The notes: generated by a model from the letters alone, not told the origin. A stretch of DNA of 64,000 bases from Sphingomonas sp. IC-56 (GCF_021043375.1 NZ_JAJNDV010000010.1:1-64000); one strand, 5' to 3'; numbered from the stretch's first letter, positions 1-8,027 are shown. Numbers and translations are program-made.

Positions 1-70
1 CTCTTCGCTCCCCCGCCCCGGCACCCCTGCTGCCGGGAATGCCCTTCCTTTGCCCGAAAGGATCGCTCCC

Positions 71-526
71 ATGCTGCACTTCCCCTTCTACGAAGAAACG
101 CTGGAAACCGACGCGCTCGCGCCCTCGGCCTATCTTCGGCTGCGCCGCGAGAGCGCCGGCCTCAGCGTCCGCGAAGCCGCGGCGCGCCTCGCGCCGACCA
201 ACAACAATCTCGATCGCGCCATGTCGCTGATCCAGCGACTGGAGACGCCAGGCCGCAAAGCGCTGTTTCGCTCCACCATCGGCGATCTCGCCCGCGCCTT
301 CCCGCTCGATCCTGCCGTCTACTGGCAGCTCGCCGACGAACCGGCGGAGCGCCACCCGCGCATCTGCCGCAGCTGCGGCTGCAGCCAGCAAGATGCCTGC
401 GTTTGCGAGGACTGCGCGCCCGCCGCGCGCCCGCTCGATCGCCTCGCCGTCCTCACGGGCCTCGCAGCCTTCGCGCTGATCCCCGGCCGCGCCCTTTTCC
501 ACCTGCTGATCGGAGCCACGTCATGA
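71..526 (+). CDS. HTH-like regulator with Cys-rich C-terminal knuckle
   Basis: A protein of about 151 aa. The N-terminal half (about residues 15-85) reads like an XRE/Cro-type helix-turn-helix: an LRRESAGLSVREAAARL segment followed by a SLIQRLE recognition-like helix. A CRSCGCSQQDACVCED stretch then gives six clustered cysteines that could bind zinc, and the C-terminus is hydrophobic (LAVLTGLAAFALIPG) and may be a membrane anchor. The ATG at 71 is preferred because GAAAGGA lies 9 bases upstream; an upstream TTG at 50 lacks such a site. It overlaps the next gene by ATGA. Its place in front of small genes and an integrase suggests an accessory-element regulator. The precise function is unknown. 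Confidence 0.6.
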   Translation: MLHFPFYEETLETDALAPSAYLRLRRESAGLSVREAAARLAPTNNNLDRAMSLIQRLETPGRKALFRSTIGDLARAFPLDPAVYWQLADEPAERHPRICRSCGCSQQDACVCEDCAPAARPLDRLAVLTGLAAFALIPGRALFHLLIGATS

Positions 527-651
527 CCGCTCAAGTCGCTACGCACCGCAAACGCAAAGCATTAGCAGCCTTGTTGCTACTCATTGGCGCGATCCTCGCC
601 TTCCCCTTCCTGCTCGCCATGATGCTGAGCGGCGCAAAGGAGCGGCGCTGA
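523..651 (+). CDS. Small single-pass membrane protein
   Basis: A 42-aa protein with a basic N-terminus (THRKRKA) followed by one hydrophobic helix (LAALLLLIGAILAFPFLLAMML) and a charged tail (GAKERR). The start overlaps the stop of the upstream gene as ATGA and its own stop overlaps the next start (TGATG), which argues for translational coupling in one operon. It is not recognised as a named family. It could be a holin-like or phage-membrane peptide, but nothing in the sequence proves that. Confidence 0.5.
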   Translation: MTAQVATHRKRKALAALLLLIGAILAFPFLLAMMLSGAKERR

Positions 652-857
652 TGACGCAGGCCACGCACCTCCGCGTTCAACAGCGTGTCGAAGCCGAAAT
701 CGCACGCGTAGACACCCGTGCCATCCAGCGCGCGCAGGGCCTCGCCTGGGCCCGCGCCTGGCGCATCCGCAACAAGCCGCGCTTCGATGCCCTCTATGGC
801 GAGGAACCCTGCGCCTGCGGCCGCGGCCAACCGGCCTCACGGCGCGAAAGCCGGTGA
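651..857 (+). CDS. Hypothetical small accessory protein
   Basis: A 68-aa hydrophilic protein rich in Arg and Ala. It has a helical N-terminal half and a CACG motif near the C-terminus. It is coupled to the upstream gene by a one-base overlap (TGATG). No family is recognised. The operon position, in a run of tiny genes that leads into an integrase, is the only functional hint. Confidence 0.45.
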   Translation: MTQATHLRVQQRVEAEIARVDTRAIQRAQGLAWARAWRIRNKPRFDALYGEEPCACGRGQPASRRESR

Positions 858-858
858 T

Positions 859-1071
859 GTGCCCCACGCCTCAACGCGCGCCGGGCGCACCGGCATCGCT
901 CATGGCGACCGCGTCATCTACCTCGGCATCGGTCAGCGGCGCGGCCAACATGGTGACGCGCTCTCCCCGCGCAAGCAGTTCGCGGGCGTCCGCTTCGATG
1001 ACGGGTCGGCGTTCACCTGCCTCACCGCCGATCTCCACCCAATCCCGCGCCGCCCGCCGCCCATGTTCTGA
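859..1071 (+). CDS. Hypothetical small accessory protein
   Basis: A reading frame of about 70 aa that starts at GTG 859, just after the stop of the previous gene. Its sequence looks like a folded beta-rich mini-domain: HGDRVIYLGIG, then KQFAGVRFDDGSAFTCLTADL. Such a strand-turn-strand composition is more protein-like than the competing overlapping frame, which starts at 854. No start codon has a strong ribosome-binding site. Function unknown; probably part of the same small-gene operon. Confidence 0.4.
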   Translation: MPHASTRAGRTGIAHGDRVIYLGIGQRRGQHGDALSPRKQFAGVRFDDGSAFTCLTADLHPIPRRPPPMF

Positions 1072-1103
1072 ATCAGCGGCTGGTCCAATGGAACTCACCT
1101 ACT

Positions 1104-1295
1104 ATGGCTAGTCGCGCGCACTTCCGACCGGAACACCTGACACGCGCCCTGAAGGCGGCGGCGAAAGCCGGCTGCACGATTGCGCGCAGCGAGATCGACC
1201 CCGACGGACGCATCGTCCTGATCCACGACCGGCCTGGGGCTTCGGCACCCGAGAACCCGTTCGACGCATGGCAGGCGTCTCGCAATGCGCATTAA
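1104..1295 (+). CDS. Small phage-type hypothetical protein upstream of integrase
   Basis: A 63-aa protein with a helical, basic N-terminal half (HLTRALKAAAKAGC) and a C-terminus ending PFDAWQASRNAH. It overlaps the start of the following integrase by 11 bases, so the two are probably translated together. Proteins of this size that precede a tyrosine integrase are frequent in alphaproteobacterial prophages. That is general knowledge, not something this sequence proves. It might be DNA-binding or a directionality factor. Confidence 0.5.
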   Translation: MASRAHFRPEHLTRALKAAAKAGCTIARSEIDPDGRIVLIHDRPGASAPENPFDAWQASRNAH

Positions 1296-2337
1296 GTTGA
1301 AGGGCCTGAACAAGGCCTCGAAGAAGCTCGCCGACGGAACCAAGGTCACCTACTACTATGCCTGGCGCGGCGGCCCTCGCCTTGAGGGTAGCCCCGGCTC
1401 ACCCGAGTTCCTCGCCAGCTACAGCGCGGCGATAGAAGCGGAGAAGCGCAAGGCAGGCAACAACCTGCGCGCGCTGCTCGACGCCTTTCAAGACTCGCAC
1501 GATTTCACCGACCTCGCGGACAGCACCCGTGCAGACTACCGCCGACACCTGCGCATCATTGATGCGGAATACGGCGACTTCCCAGCGGCGGCGCTCGAAG
1601 ATCGCCGCACGCGCGGCGAGTTCATGGCCTGGCGCGATCGCCTCGCGATCAAGTCGCGGCGCCAAGCGGACTATACCTTCGCCGTTCTGAAACGCGTGCT
1701 CTCCTGGTCCCTCGACCGCGGGCTCGCGTCGACCAACCCCTGCACCAACGCGGGTCGCGTCTACCGCGGCGGCCGATCGGAGCGGATCTGGACTACGGTC
1801 GACGAAGAGGCCTTCTACAACAAGGCCCCGCCGCACCTTCACCTCGCGCTCACCCTCGCTCTGTGGACAGGCCAGCGCCAGGGAGACCTGCTCGCGCTCC
1901 GCTGGGGCGATTACGACGGCACCCATATCCGCCTGATCCAGCGAAAGTCGATCAGGAAGAAGACCGGCAACACTGGCAAGCGCATCGTTCTACCTGTCGG
2001 CGCTCCCCTCAAGGAGAAACTCGACACGCTGAAGCCAGGCGAACGGCCCAAGTCGCAGACGGTCCTGCTGACAGAGCGCGGCACCCCCTGGACGGGCGAC
2101 GGCTTCCGCACCTCTTGGGGCAAGGCCTGCCGAAAAGCAGGCATCACCGGCCTGACCTTCCACGATCTCCGGGGCACGGCGGTAACGCGCCTGGCCCTAG
2201 CCGGCGCCACCCCGCCCGAGATCGCGACCTTCACCGGCCACTCTCTGCGAGACATCAGCGAGATTCTGGACGCCCACTACCTGAACCGGGATCCCAGACT
2301 CGCCGAAGCGGCCCTCCGAAAGCTCGAAACGGGCTGA
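1285..2337 (+). CDS. Tyrosine-type phage integrase (left-hand element)
   Basis: A 350-aa site-specific recombinase. An arm-binding or AP2-like N-terminus (about 1-55) is followed by a SAM-like core-binding domain (about 60-160) and the catalytic domain (about 170-345). The catalytic set is visible: Arg in TGQRQGDLL, Lys in the KTGKRI strand region, HDLRGT, the second His in TGHSL, and the nucleophile Tyr in DAHYLNRD. The gene reads towards the att copy at 2429, about 90 bp downstream of its stop. It lies outside the 35-kb element, so it should belong to a neighbouring element that extends left of the window. It appears intact. Confidence 0.9.
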   Translation: MRIKLKGLNKASKKLADGTKVTYYYAWRGGPRLEGSPGSPEFLASYSAAIEAEKRKAGNNLRALLDAFQDSHDFTDLADSTRADYRRHLRIIDAEYGDFPAAALEDRRTRGEFMAWRDRLAIKSRRQADYTFAVLKRVLSWSLDRGLASTNPCTNAGRVYRGGRSERIWTTVDEEAFYNKAPPHLHLALTLALWTGQRQGDLLALRWGDYDGTHIRLIQRKSIRKKTGNTGKRIVLPVGAPLKEKLDTLKPGERPKSQTVLLTERGTPWTGDGFRTSWGKACRKAGITGLTFHDLRGTAVTRLALAGATPPEIATFTGHSLRDISEILDAHYLNRDPRLAEAALRKLETG

Positions 2338-2428
2338 TTTTTCAAACCGAACTTCAAACCGGGCCGCTCGCGTCCCGGCATGCCAACCAAGATCATCGGA
2401 AATTCGGTTTCAGATCAACTGCCTAAGG

Positions 2429-2444
2429 TGGTGCCCCGAGAGAG
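2429..2444 (+). repeat. att core copy of tRNA-Arg 3' end (left end)
   Basis: Sixteen bases, TGGTGCCCCGAGAGAG, identical to 37430-37445, the 3' end of the tRNA-Arg(CCT) gene including CCA. The match continues imperfectly for 9 more bases into the T-arm. Duplication of a tRNA 3' end is the usual footprint of tyrosine-integrase insertion. This copy separates the integrase at 1285 from the one at 2588. Confidence 0.85.
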
Positions 2445-2457
2445 CTTCTAACTAGCT

Positions 2458-2546
2458 GTTCGCCGCTGTTCGCACTTTGCCGCCCCACTTAGGGAGCAGA
2501 GAGCACCTGGAGCCCGCCTGTTCCGCTATTGTTCGTTGACGTTCGC
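2458..2546 (+). repeat. GTTCGC repeats beside the left att site
   Basis: GTTCGC occurs at 2458 and 2468 (10-bp period), and GTTCGT/GTTCGC at 2531 and 2541, again 10 bp apart. The same word in the same spacing occurs at 30902-30927 and 37319-37344. The location between att and the integrase suggests arm-type binding sites for the integrase or for a regulator. Confidence 0.5.
2520..2534 (+). promoter_or_regulatory. LexA (SOS) box upstream of the integrase
   Basis: GTTCCGCTATTGTTC fits the alphaproteobacterial LexA consensus GTTC-N7-GTTC and differs from the imuA box at 28720 only in three spacer bases. It lies 54 bp before the integrase start and abuts a TTGACG -35-like hexamer at 2536. Bound LexA would be expected to block this promoter. 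Confidence 0.7.
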
Positions 2547-2587
2547 CACCAGTCGCGCCAAAGTGAGGGAACGATTAGGGGAGCGGT

Positions 2588-3814
2588 GTGGCAAAGCTAT
2601 CTGCCGTAGCGATCAAGAATGCGAAGCCGGGACGCCATGCAGATGGAGGTGGCCTCTACCTGCTTGTGAAGCCGACAGGAGCGAAGTCGTGGGTGTTGCG
2701 GGTTCAGGTTGAAGGCGTTCGCCGGGACGTTGGATTAGGAACGGCCGACACCTCCACGCGCCCCAACGGCAAGGCTGAAGAGCCGCCGATCTCCATTCCC
2801 ATACTGCAACGGAAGGTGCTCACCCTGAGTGAGGCTCGCGAGAAAGCAGGCATATTGCGGCGCGCTGCGAAAGCGGGATTAGATCCCTTGGCTGAGCGCG
2901 ATCGGGAGCGTCGTGCTGTTCCGACCTTCCGGAAGGCCGCGCAGGCCGCGCACGAGGCGCTGAAGGACGGCTGGGCCGAGAAGGGTGCGAAGACCTTCAT
3001 CTCCTCTCTGGAGAATCATGCGTTTGGCTCTTTGGGCGATAAGCGGGTCGACGGGATCACGGCAGGCGACATTACGGAAGCGCTAGCGAAGATCTGGACG
3101 GCGAAACCCGACATGGCGCGCAAGGTCCGCCAGCGGATTGGGACAGTCCTCAACTTCGCGCACAGCAAGGGCTGGCGGGCGACTGAAGCTCCGGGCCGCT
3201 CTGTGACGGTCGGCCTTCCGCGGCAGCCGAAGGGCGGCAACTACGAGGCTATGCCGTATGCGGACGTCCCCGCATTCGTTGCGAAGATCGCCGCCGAGTT
3301 TCCAACCAGCGGACGCCAGGCTCTGCTGTTCCTGATCTACACCGCTGCACGGCCCGGCGAGGTGCGTGGAGCTCGATGGAGCCAAATCGACCTTGATGGT
3401 GGCGACTGGAATCGCCCAGCTGCACTGATGAAGGGCGCGGATGCGCCGCCTCACACTGTGACGCTAAGCAACGCCGCGATCGAACTGCTGCGGCGCTGGA
3501 AGGGCGAACGTCAGCCGGAGCCAGACGATCTGATTTTCACCGGGCAGCGCCGTTCGATGCTGTCGGACATGACGATGAACAAGGTGCTCCGAACGGCGAA
3601 GCTACCGTATGACGCCCACGGCTTTCGCAGCTCGTTTCGTGACTGGGCGGCGGAAAAGATGCCCGAGATACCAGATCCCGTCGCTGAGGCAGCCCTTGCG
3701 CACATCGTGCCGGACAAGGTGGTCCGCGCTTACAAGCGTACGAACTTCATAGAAATGCGGCGGAAGCTGTTGGACGCTTGGGGTTCCTATGTTTGCGGCG
3801 GCCGTCATGATTGA
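2588..3814 (+). CDS. P4-type tyrosine integrase of the 35-kb element
   Basis: A 408-aa recombinase of the P4/DUF4102 type. The N-terminal arm-binding domain shows the DGGGLYLLVKPTGAKSWVLR signature (about residues 20-38). A SAM-like core domain follows (about 110-210), then the catalytic domain with Arg in TAARPGEVRGARW, HGFRSSFRDWA, the second His in ALAHIV, and Tyr in VRAYKRTN. It starts at GTG 2588 behind AGGGGAG. It is adjacent to the left att site and behind a LexA box, so its expression is probably SOS-responsive. It should integrate and excise the element at tRNA-Arg. The length is usual for the family and no damage is visible. Confidence 0.92.
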   Translation: MAKLSAVAIKNAKPGRHADGGGLYLLVKPTGAKSWVLRVQVEGVRRDVGLGTADTSTRPNGKAEEPPISIPILQRKVLTLSEAREKAGILRRAAKAGLDPLAERDRERRAVPTFRKAAQAAHEALKDGWAEKGAKTFISSLENHAFGSLGDKRVDGITAGDITEALAKIWTAKPDMARKVRQRIGTVLNFAHSKGWRATEAPGRSVTVGLPRQPKGGNYEAMPYADVPAFVAKIAAEFPTSGRQALLFLIYTAARPGEVRGARWSQIDLDGGDWNRPAALMKGADAPPHTVTLSNAAIELLRRWKGERQPEPDDLIFTGQRRSMLSDMTMNKVLRTAKLPYDAHGFRSSFRDWAAEKMPEIPDPVAEAALAHIVPDKVVRAYKRTNFIEMRRKLLDAWGSYVCGGRHD

Positions 3815-4514
3815 CACGACCTGGATCACTCCGCTCGAGGCGGGATTGCTTGTCGCCTCGCACTACGGACCGCAAGCCATCGCGAACGGAAAGCCGCAGA
3901 TGCAGCTTCTCGACTGGGTGACCGACGGCCGGGTCTCATCAATGGCAGTTGAAGTTGTGATCCACGCGCCGGATCTTCGCCCCTCCGGGCCGGAGGACGA
4001 AGATTACCTGATCAGCACACACGATTGGAGTTTGGCTCGCTCCGCTCCGGAGAACGTGAGTAAGTTCTATACGTCAGCGGAGGTGTCTTTTCTCTGCCAG
4101 GACGAGAATGGAATATCCACCAGGGTCACCTTTGCTGGGATCCGTGTTTCGAAAGAGGATGTCCTCCGTCGAGTAGCGGTGGCCGGTTGGCCAATAAGAG
4201 ATCATGCTGATCATTGCGCGGAGAGCCCCCGAAGCTCCCCCGTGCCGCACGCCGATGCTGCTGTTCGCGCACCAGGCCATAGCGCTCCTGTCGGATCATC
4301 GAGAGGACGACTACCGCCGAACGCCAGTGCCGCAAATCGGCGCGACGAGGAATATGCACACGCAGCGGCGGAACTGGTGCGTTCGGGGAAGAAGCTATCC
4401 GAGGCTTTACGTGCAGTCGCACCAATTGATCATACTCGGGCAGAAAAGAGCATCGAGCACGCAATCAGGCGAACTTTCGACTTGATGTACGACATCAGGG
4501 GCAACCCGCTCTGA
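3807..4514 (+). CDS. Hypothetical protein downstream of the integrase
   Basis: About 235 aa, overlapping the last codons of the integrase; an alternative ATG at 3789 would add six residues. The first 140 residues look like a folded alpha/beta domain beginning WITPLEAGLL. A Pro/Ser/Ala-rich linker follows, then a short helical C-terminal domain (EEYAHAAAELVRSGKKLSEALRAV) that resembles a small DNA-binding or dimerisation helix. No family is recognised. Because it is coupled to the integrase it could help regulate recombination, but this is inference. Confidence 0.6.
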   Translation: MIDTTWITPLEAGLLVASHYGPQAIANGKPQMQLLDWVTDGRVSSMAVEVVIHAPDLRPSGPEDEDYLISTHDWSLARSAPENVSKFYTSAEVSFLCQDENGISTRVTFAGIRVSKEDVLRRVAVAGWPIRDHADHCAESPRSSPVPHADAAVRAPGHSAPVGSSRGRLPPNASAANRRDEEYAHAAAELVRSGKKLSEALRAVAPIDHTRAEKSIEHAIRRTFDLMYDIRGNPL

Positions 4515-4538
4515 TCAAAAATTGATCTCATTTGATCA
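4512..4538. promoter_or_regulatory. Clustered TGATC words, candidate AlpA operator
   Basis: TGATC starts at 4512, 4523 and 4533, so the copies are about one helical turn apart, in an AT-rich stretch. A further GGATCA lies at 4555. The cluster is 75-100 bp upstream of the AlpA-like gene at 4612 and has the form of a repressor or activator site. The binding protein is unknown. Confidence 0.4.
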
Positions 4539-4611
4539 AGCGACCCCAAAAACTGGATCAGTCACTCCGTAGTCGCCCGCTGGTGTTCGCCAGCAAAACG
4601 GAGGCGACCGA

Positions 4612-4782
4612 ATGCAACCTGTGCTGCACCCCATCAATCGGTTCTGCGAGATCTACGGGATCGGCAGGACCAAGACGTACGAGATGATCAACGCGAAGGA
4701 GCTCGAAACCGTCAAGGTCGGGCGCAAGCGCCTGATCACGGAAGCGAGCGCCAGGCGCGCCCTTCTCGGCGAGGCAGCGTGA
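4612..4782 (+). CDS. AlpA/excisionase-like HTH protein
   Basis: A 56-aa protein. IYGIGRTKTYEMI, then VKVGRKRLITEASARRALL, is the pattern of the winged helix-turn-helix AlpA/DUF-type and excisionase family: recognition helix, then the beta-wing 'VGRKRLIT'. GGAG precedes the ATG by 8 bases. AlpA-type proteins activate integrase or excision genes in P4-like and satellite elements. Here the gene sits between the integrase and the replication operon and may control either. Whether it acts as transcription factor or directionality factor cannot be told from sequence. Confidence 0.75.
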   Translation: MQPVLHPINRFCEIYGIGRTKTYEMINAKELETVKVGRKRLITEASARRALLGEAA

Positions 4783-4788
4783 TCGACC

Positions 4789-5001
4789 ATGTCGTCACTC
4801 GCCCGGGCAGCGTCGCCCGCTAAGACGCGAAAGGCCCGCACCGCGCCAACGGTGCAGGCCTCCACAATCTTCGTAATCAACGGCAGACACGAAGATAATC
4901 TGATCGAGCATCGAGCGCAACGGCTGGTGCGCGATTTCGGCCTAACTGATTGTCGAGCGCGAGTAGTCGCCGACCTTTGCTGGGAGGCGTCTCATGGCTG
5001 A
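4789..5001 (+). CDS. Small hypothetical protein of the replication operon
   Basis: A 70-aa protein with a basic, low-complexity N-terminus (residues 1-27). The C-terminal part has a helix-turn-helix flavour: HRAQRLVRDFGLTDCRARVVADL. It starts seven bases after the AlpA-like gene and overlaps the next gene by 8 bases. It is the first of a run of tightly packed genes that leads to primase. No named family is recognised. Confidence 0.5.
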   Translation: MSSLARAASPAKTRKARTAPTVQASTIFVINGRHEDNLIEHRAQRLVRDFGLTDCRARVVADLCWEASHG

Positions 5002-5209
5002 GAACCTCCTCCAGGCCTTCGCCTCGCATCGCGACGCCGCGATGGCCCTGCTTACCTCCGGAGCCGCTCTCCGCCCGAAGGAAGGGCAGTTCCTCGGCGG
5101 CATCTCTTTCGATGCCAATCCGCTGACTGAGAAGCAGTCGAACTGGCTGACCATCCTGCTCGCGCGGCACGGCTTGCCCCCGCTTCATGATGGGGGCGAC
5201 GATGCTTGA
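4994..5209 (+). CDS. Conserved phage-type small protein
   Basis: A 71-aa protein. The C-terminal part, LTEKQSNWLTILLARHGLPP, is a motif common to small proteins in phage and plasmid replication modules, where it often sits close to a primase. The first half is predicted helical. It overlaps both neighbours, so it is part of a coupled operon. Its biochemical role is unknown. Confidence 0.6.
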   Translation: MAENLLQAFASHRDAAMALLTSGAALRPKEGQFLGGISFDANPLTEKQSNWLTILLARHGLPPLHDGGDDA

Positions 5210-5525
5210 GTACCCAAGCGGGCCCGGCCACCGCGGCATCGACACATCCATTGCGGCAGCGAGGGACATCGAAATCTCCGTCGGCCATCTGCAGCGCATC
5301 GCTCTCCGTGCGATCCGTGCCGCAGGCGCGCGTGGCCTGACCACAAACGAGTTGGCGGCGGCGGTTCGCATACACCGGGATTCTATCCAGCCCAGGACAA
5401 GCGAACTGCGCGAGCGTGGGCTTATCCGCGACAGCGGCGCACGTCGCCTGAACACAAACGGCAAGCGGGCGATCGTCTGGATCGCAGCCTCAAACCAACC
5501 ACCGCAGCGGGAGGACGCACAATGA
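5202..5525 (+). CDS. Winged-helix DNA-binding protein
   Basis: A protein of about 107 aa from ATG 5202 (ATG 5187 is an alternative). After a short N-terminus, residues about 25-95 read as a winged helix: LQRIALRAIRAAGARGLTTNEL, then a recognition helix region with IQPRTSELRERGLI, then a wing with GKRAIVWI. This is the MarR/Arc-like layout used by small phage regulators or replication-initiation accessory proteins. The stop overlaps the next start as ATGA. The target is unknown; the site clusters at 4512 and 8029 are candidates. Confidence 0.6.
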   Translation: MLEYPSGPGHRGIDTSIAAARDIEISVGHLQRIALRAIRAAGARGLTTNELAAAVRIHRDSIQPRTSELRERGLIRDSGARRLNTNGKRAIVWIAASNQPPQREDAQ

Positions 5526-5881
5526 TCGCCGCTCCTATTTGCGCACCGGTGGGCAGCGCCGGATCTACCTTGAAGCGCGCGCTCATCGTCGAGCAGTTGA
5601 ACCCCGATCAATGGCATGTCGTCCGGCAAGGGTGGCCAGTACCGCGCAACTCGCTCGAAGGCATGCCGGGCGGCGTCTTGAGCTTCAATGGCGCCCTTGC
5701 GGACGCACTGGATCGTTCGGTGCTCACCGGAATTCCGGTGCTGGTTCAGCCGCTGAATCGCCGCCCTCGCCGCCTCATGCCGCAGGAACGCGCACGGCGC
5801 TTTCGCAGGATCGTCCGCTCACAGGCGCGGCCGACCCTCGATCAGATCATGGGACTCGATCCCTGGGATGGTGCTGCATGA
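5522..5881 (+). CDS. Hypothetical protein between winged-helix gene and primase
   Basis: A 119-aa protein with no recognised family. The middle contains an FNGALADALDRSVLTGIPVLV segment. The C-terminus is strongly basic (RRPRRLMPQERARRFRRIVRSQ) and ends DQIMGLDPWDGAA. It is joined to both neighbours by ATGA overlaps, so it is almost certainly translated. A nucleic-acid-binding role beside the primase is plausible but unproven. Confidence 0.5.
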   Translation: MIAAPICAPVGSAGSTLKRALIVEQLNPDQWHVVRQGWPVPRNSLEGMPGGVLSFNGALADALDRSVLTGIPVLVQPLNRRPRRLMPQERARRFRRIVRSQARPTLDQIMGLDPWDGAA

Positions 5882-6819
5882 CCGGACGCCTCAACATTGA
5901 GCAGGTGCGGCAGGACTGGCCCGTCGCGCGAGTAGCGGGTGCGGTGATGAAGCTGCGCCCGGCGCAGGGCGAGCTTCGCGGCTGCTGCCCATTTCATGCG
6001 GACCGCTCGCCCTCCTTCTATGTCTTCGCGGATGGTGCACGCTGGCACTGCTTCGGGTGCGGAGCCACGGGTGACGTTCTAGACTTCGTGCAGCGGCATT
6101 ACGGCGTCGGCATGCGTGAGGCTGCGGAGCGGCTGTACGGCAACTCGCTGCCGCTGATCGAAGCGCCCGCACTCCCACCTAAGCCGGGGGGCAGCACGGA
6201 CTATGCTCGTAGCGTCTGGCAGTCGGCGGTACCGGTCGCTGACACCCCGGGCGAGCTCTACCTGCGCAACCGCGCCATCACCTTTCCCTTGCCGCCAACC
6301 CTGCGGTTCGCTCGTCTTGCGCCTCCGAAGGACAGCGGTGTGCTTGAGGCGAACGGGCCAGGGAAGTTGCCGGCGTTGGTCGCACTGGTTCTCGCTTACG
6401 ACGGTCGTCCTATGGGCGTGCAGCGCATCTACCTCACCGAGGATGGGCGCAAGGCAGCATCCAGTGATCGGAAGGTGAAGTTCAGCCTGGGGCATATCCG
6501 CGGCGGCGCCGTGCGCCTGGGCCACACTCTGTCGCGGGATCTTGCTGTATGCGAGGGCGTCGAAGACGCTCTGTCCTTGATGCAACTCGGGGCGGCGTCT
6601 GCCTGGGCAGCTGCAGGAAGCAGCATGTTGGACGGCATGGTTCTCCCGGACGATGTTCGATCGGTGGTGATTGGCTCGGACAGCGATGAGGCTGGGCGCC
6701 TCGCATCGACGAAAGCCGCGGACGCGTTCACCCGCGGCGGTCGTGAAGTCCGCGTCATCTTCCCGACAGCGCCCTTCAAGGACTTCAACGAGGAACTCCA
6801 GAACGGCGGTGTAGCATGA
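5878..6819 (+). CDS. DNA primase (CHC2 zinc finger, Toprim)
   Basis: A 313-aa primase that starts at ATG 5878, overlapping the upstream stop. The CHC2 zinc-binding domain is at about residues 35-85 (CCPFHADRSPSF, then WHCFGCGATGDVLDF). The Toprim domain follows with the acidic glutamate in VCEGVEDALSL and the DxD in VIGSDSDEAG. It is shorter than bacterial DnaG and lacks the DnaB-binding tail, as is usual for plasmid and phage primases. Together with the next gene it should prime and unwind the element's own replication. Confidence 0.9.
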   Translation: MTGRLNIEQVRQDWPVARVAGAVMKLRPAQGELRGCCPFHADRSPSFYVFADGARWHCFGCGATGDVLDFVQRHYGVGMREAAERLYGNSLPLIEAPALPPKPGGSTDYARSVWQSAVPVADTPGELYLRNRAITFPLPPTLRFARLAPPKDSGVLEANGPGKLPALVALVLAYDGRPMGVQRIYLTEDGRKAASSDRKVKFSLGHIRGGAVRLGHTLSRDLAVCEGVEDALSLMQLGAASAWAAAGSSMLDGMVLPDDVRSVVIGSDSDEAGRLASTKAADAFTRGGREVRVIFPTAPFKDFNEELQNGGVA

Positions 6820-8027
6820 CCGCCGCACCATTCCGCGAGCGGGTCGCCAACGCGAACATCGTTCCCGGTCCGAAGCCGGTTGTGGCGGAGATCCACGCCA
6901 CGCCCTTCGTCTGGCGAGATCCACGCGCCATCCCAGTGCGCCCGTGGGTCTATGGCCGGTGGTTGCTGCGCGGCACAGTGACCGCAGTCGTCGCACCGGG
7001 TGGCGTGGGCAAGTCGTCGTTCATGGCGTCCACGGTGCTTGCGCTTGCAACCGGTCGCTCGCTGTTGGGCAAGCAGGTATGGGGTGGACCACAGCGGGCC
7101 TGGTACTGGAACCTCGAAGACGACGGTGACGAGCTGGCACGCCAGATCCAAGCGGCTGCGATCCATCATCGCATCGACCAGATGGATTGCGGCGACCGGC
7201 TGTTCATCGACAGCGCGCTCGAAGGCAACGAGCTCTGCGTCGCCATCGAGGGAGCGGAAGGCGGCGCCATTCAGCGACCCGTGATCCATGCCTTGGAGGC
7301 TGAGCTTCGTAATCAGGCGGTCGATGTTCTGATCGTCGACCCGTTCGTGTCCAGCCACCGCGTCAGCGAGAACGACAACGGCTTGATCGATGACGTGGTG
7401 AAGGAATGGGCGAAGCTTGCCAAGCGCTCGGGCTGCTCGATCGTGCTGGTCCATCACAGCAAGAAGCTGAACGGCGTGAAGGTAACTGCAGAAGCATCCC
7501 GCGGCGCCTCATCGCTCGTCGCTGCGGCCCGCTCAACCCTAGTGCTGAACCGGATGGACGAGGCTGAAGCAACCAAGTTCGGGATTGAGAACGACGACGA
7601 ACGCCGCCGCCTGTTCACCGTCCAGGATGACAAGCACAACCGTGCTCCAGCCGAGAAAGCAACGTGGTTCCGCATGGCATCCCAGGATCTCGGCAACGGA
7701 GAAGGGGCGCATGGCGACAACATCGGCGTCGTCACCTGCTGGAGCCCGCCGGACGCTTTCGATGGCATCAGCGCGGATCATCTCCTCCGGGCTCAACGCG
7801 CAATTTCAGCCGGCAGCTATCGCGAGAACCAGCAGGCGACCGACTGGGTGGGCCAACCTGTAGGGGATGTGCTCGGGATCGACGCCGACAGCAAGCCCGG
7901 CAAGGCTCGCCTCCGCCAGATCATCCGCACCTGGATCGATAATGGCGCACTGATCGTGGTCGACGGCAAGGATGAGCGCCGCAAGCCTGTGAAGTTCGTG
8001 CAGGTGGGCGAGTGGGCGGATCAATGA
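6816..8027 (+). CDS. RepA-type AAA ATPase / replicative helicase
   Basis: A 403-aa RecA-fold ATPase of the AAA_25/RepA family. Walker A is at about residue 60 (APGGVGKSS). WYWNLEDDGDE supplies the conserved acidic segment, Walker B is VLIVDPF, and IVLVHHSKK is the characteristic sensor strand. The C-terminal 90 residues look like a winged helix (GKARLRQIIRTWIDNGAL). Start and stop overlap the neighbouring genes as ATGA. It is presumed to load at the element origin together with the primase. Confidence 0.88.
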   Translation: MTAAPFRERVANANIVPGPKPVVAEIHATPFVWRDPRAIPVRPWVYGRWLLRGTVTAVVAPGGVGKSSFMASTVLALATGRSLLGKQVWGGPQRAWYWNLEDDGDELARQIQAAAIHHRIDQMDCGDRLFIDSALEGNELCVAIEGAEGGAIQRPVIHALEAELRNQAVDVLIVDPFVSSHRVSENDNGLIDDVVKEWAKLAKRSGCSIVLVHHSKKLNGVKVTAEASRGASSLVAAARSTLVLNRMDEAEATKFGIENDDERRRLFTVQDDKHNRAPAEKATWFRMASQDLGNGEGAHGDNIGVVTCWSPPDAFDGISADHLLRAQRAISAGSYRENQQATDWVGQPVGDVLGIDADSKPGKARLRQIIRTWIDNGALIVVDGKDERRKPVKFVQVGEWADQ

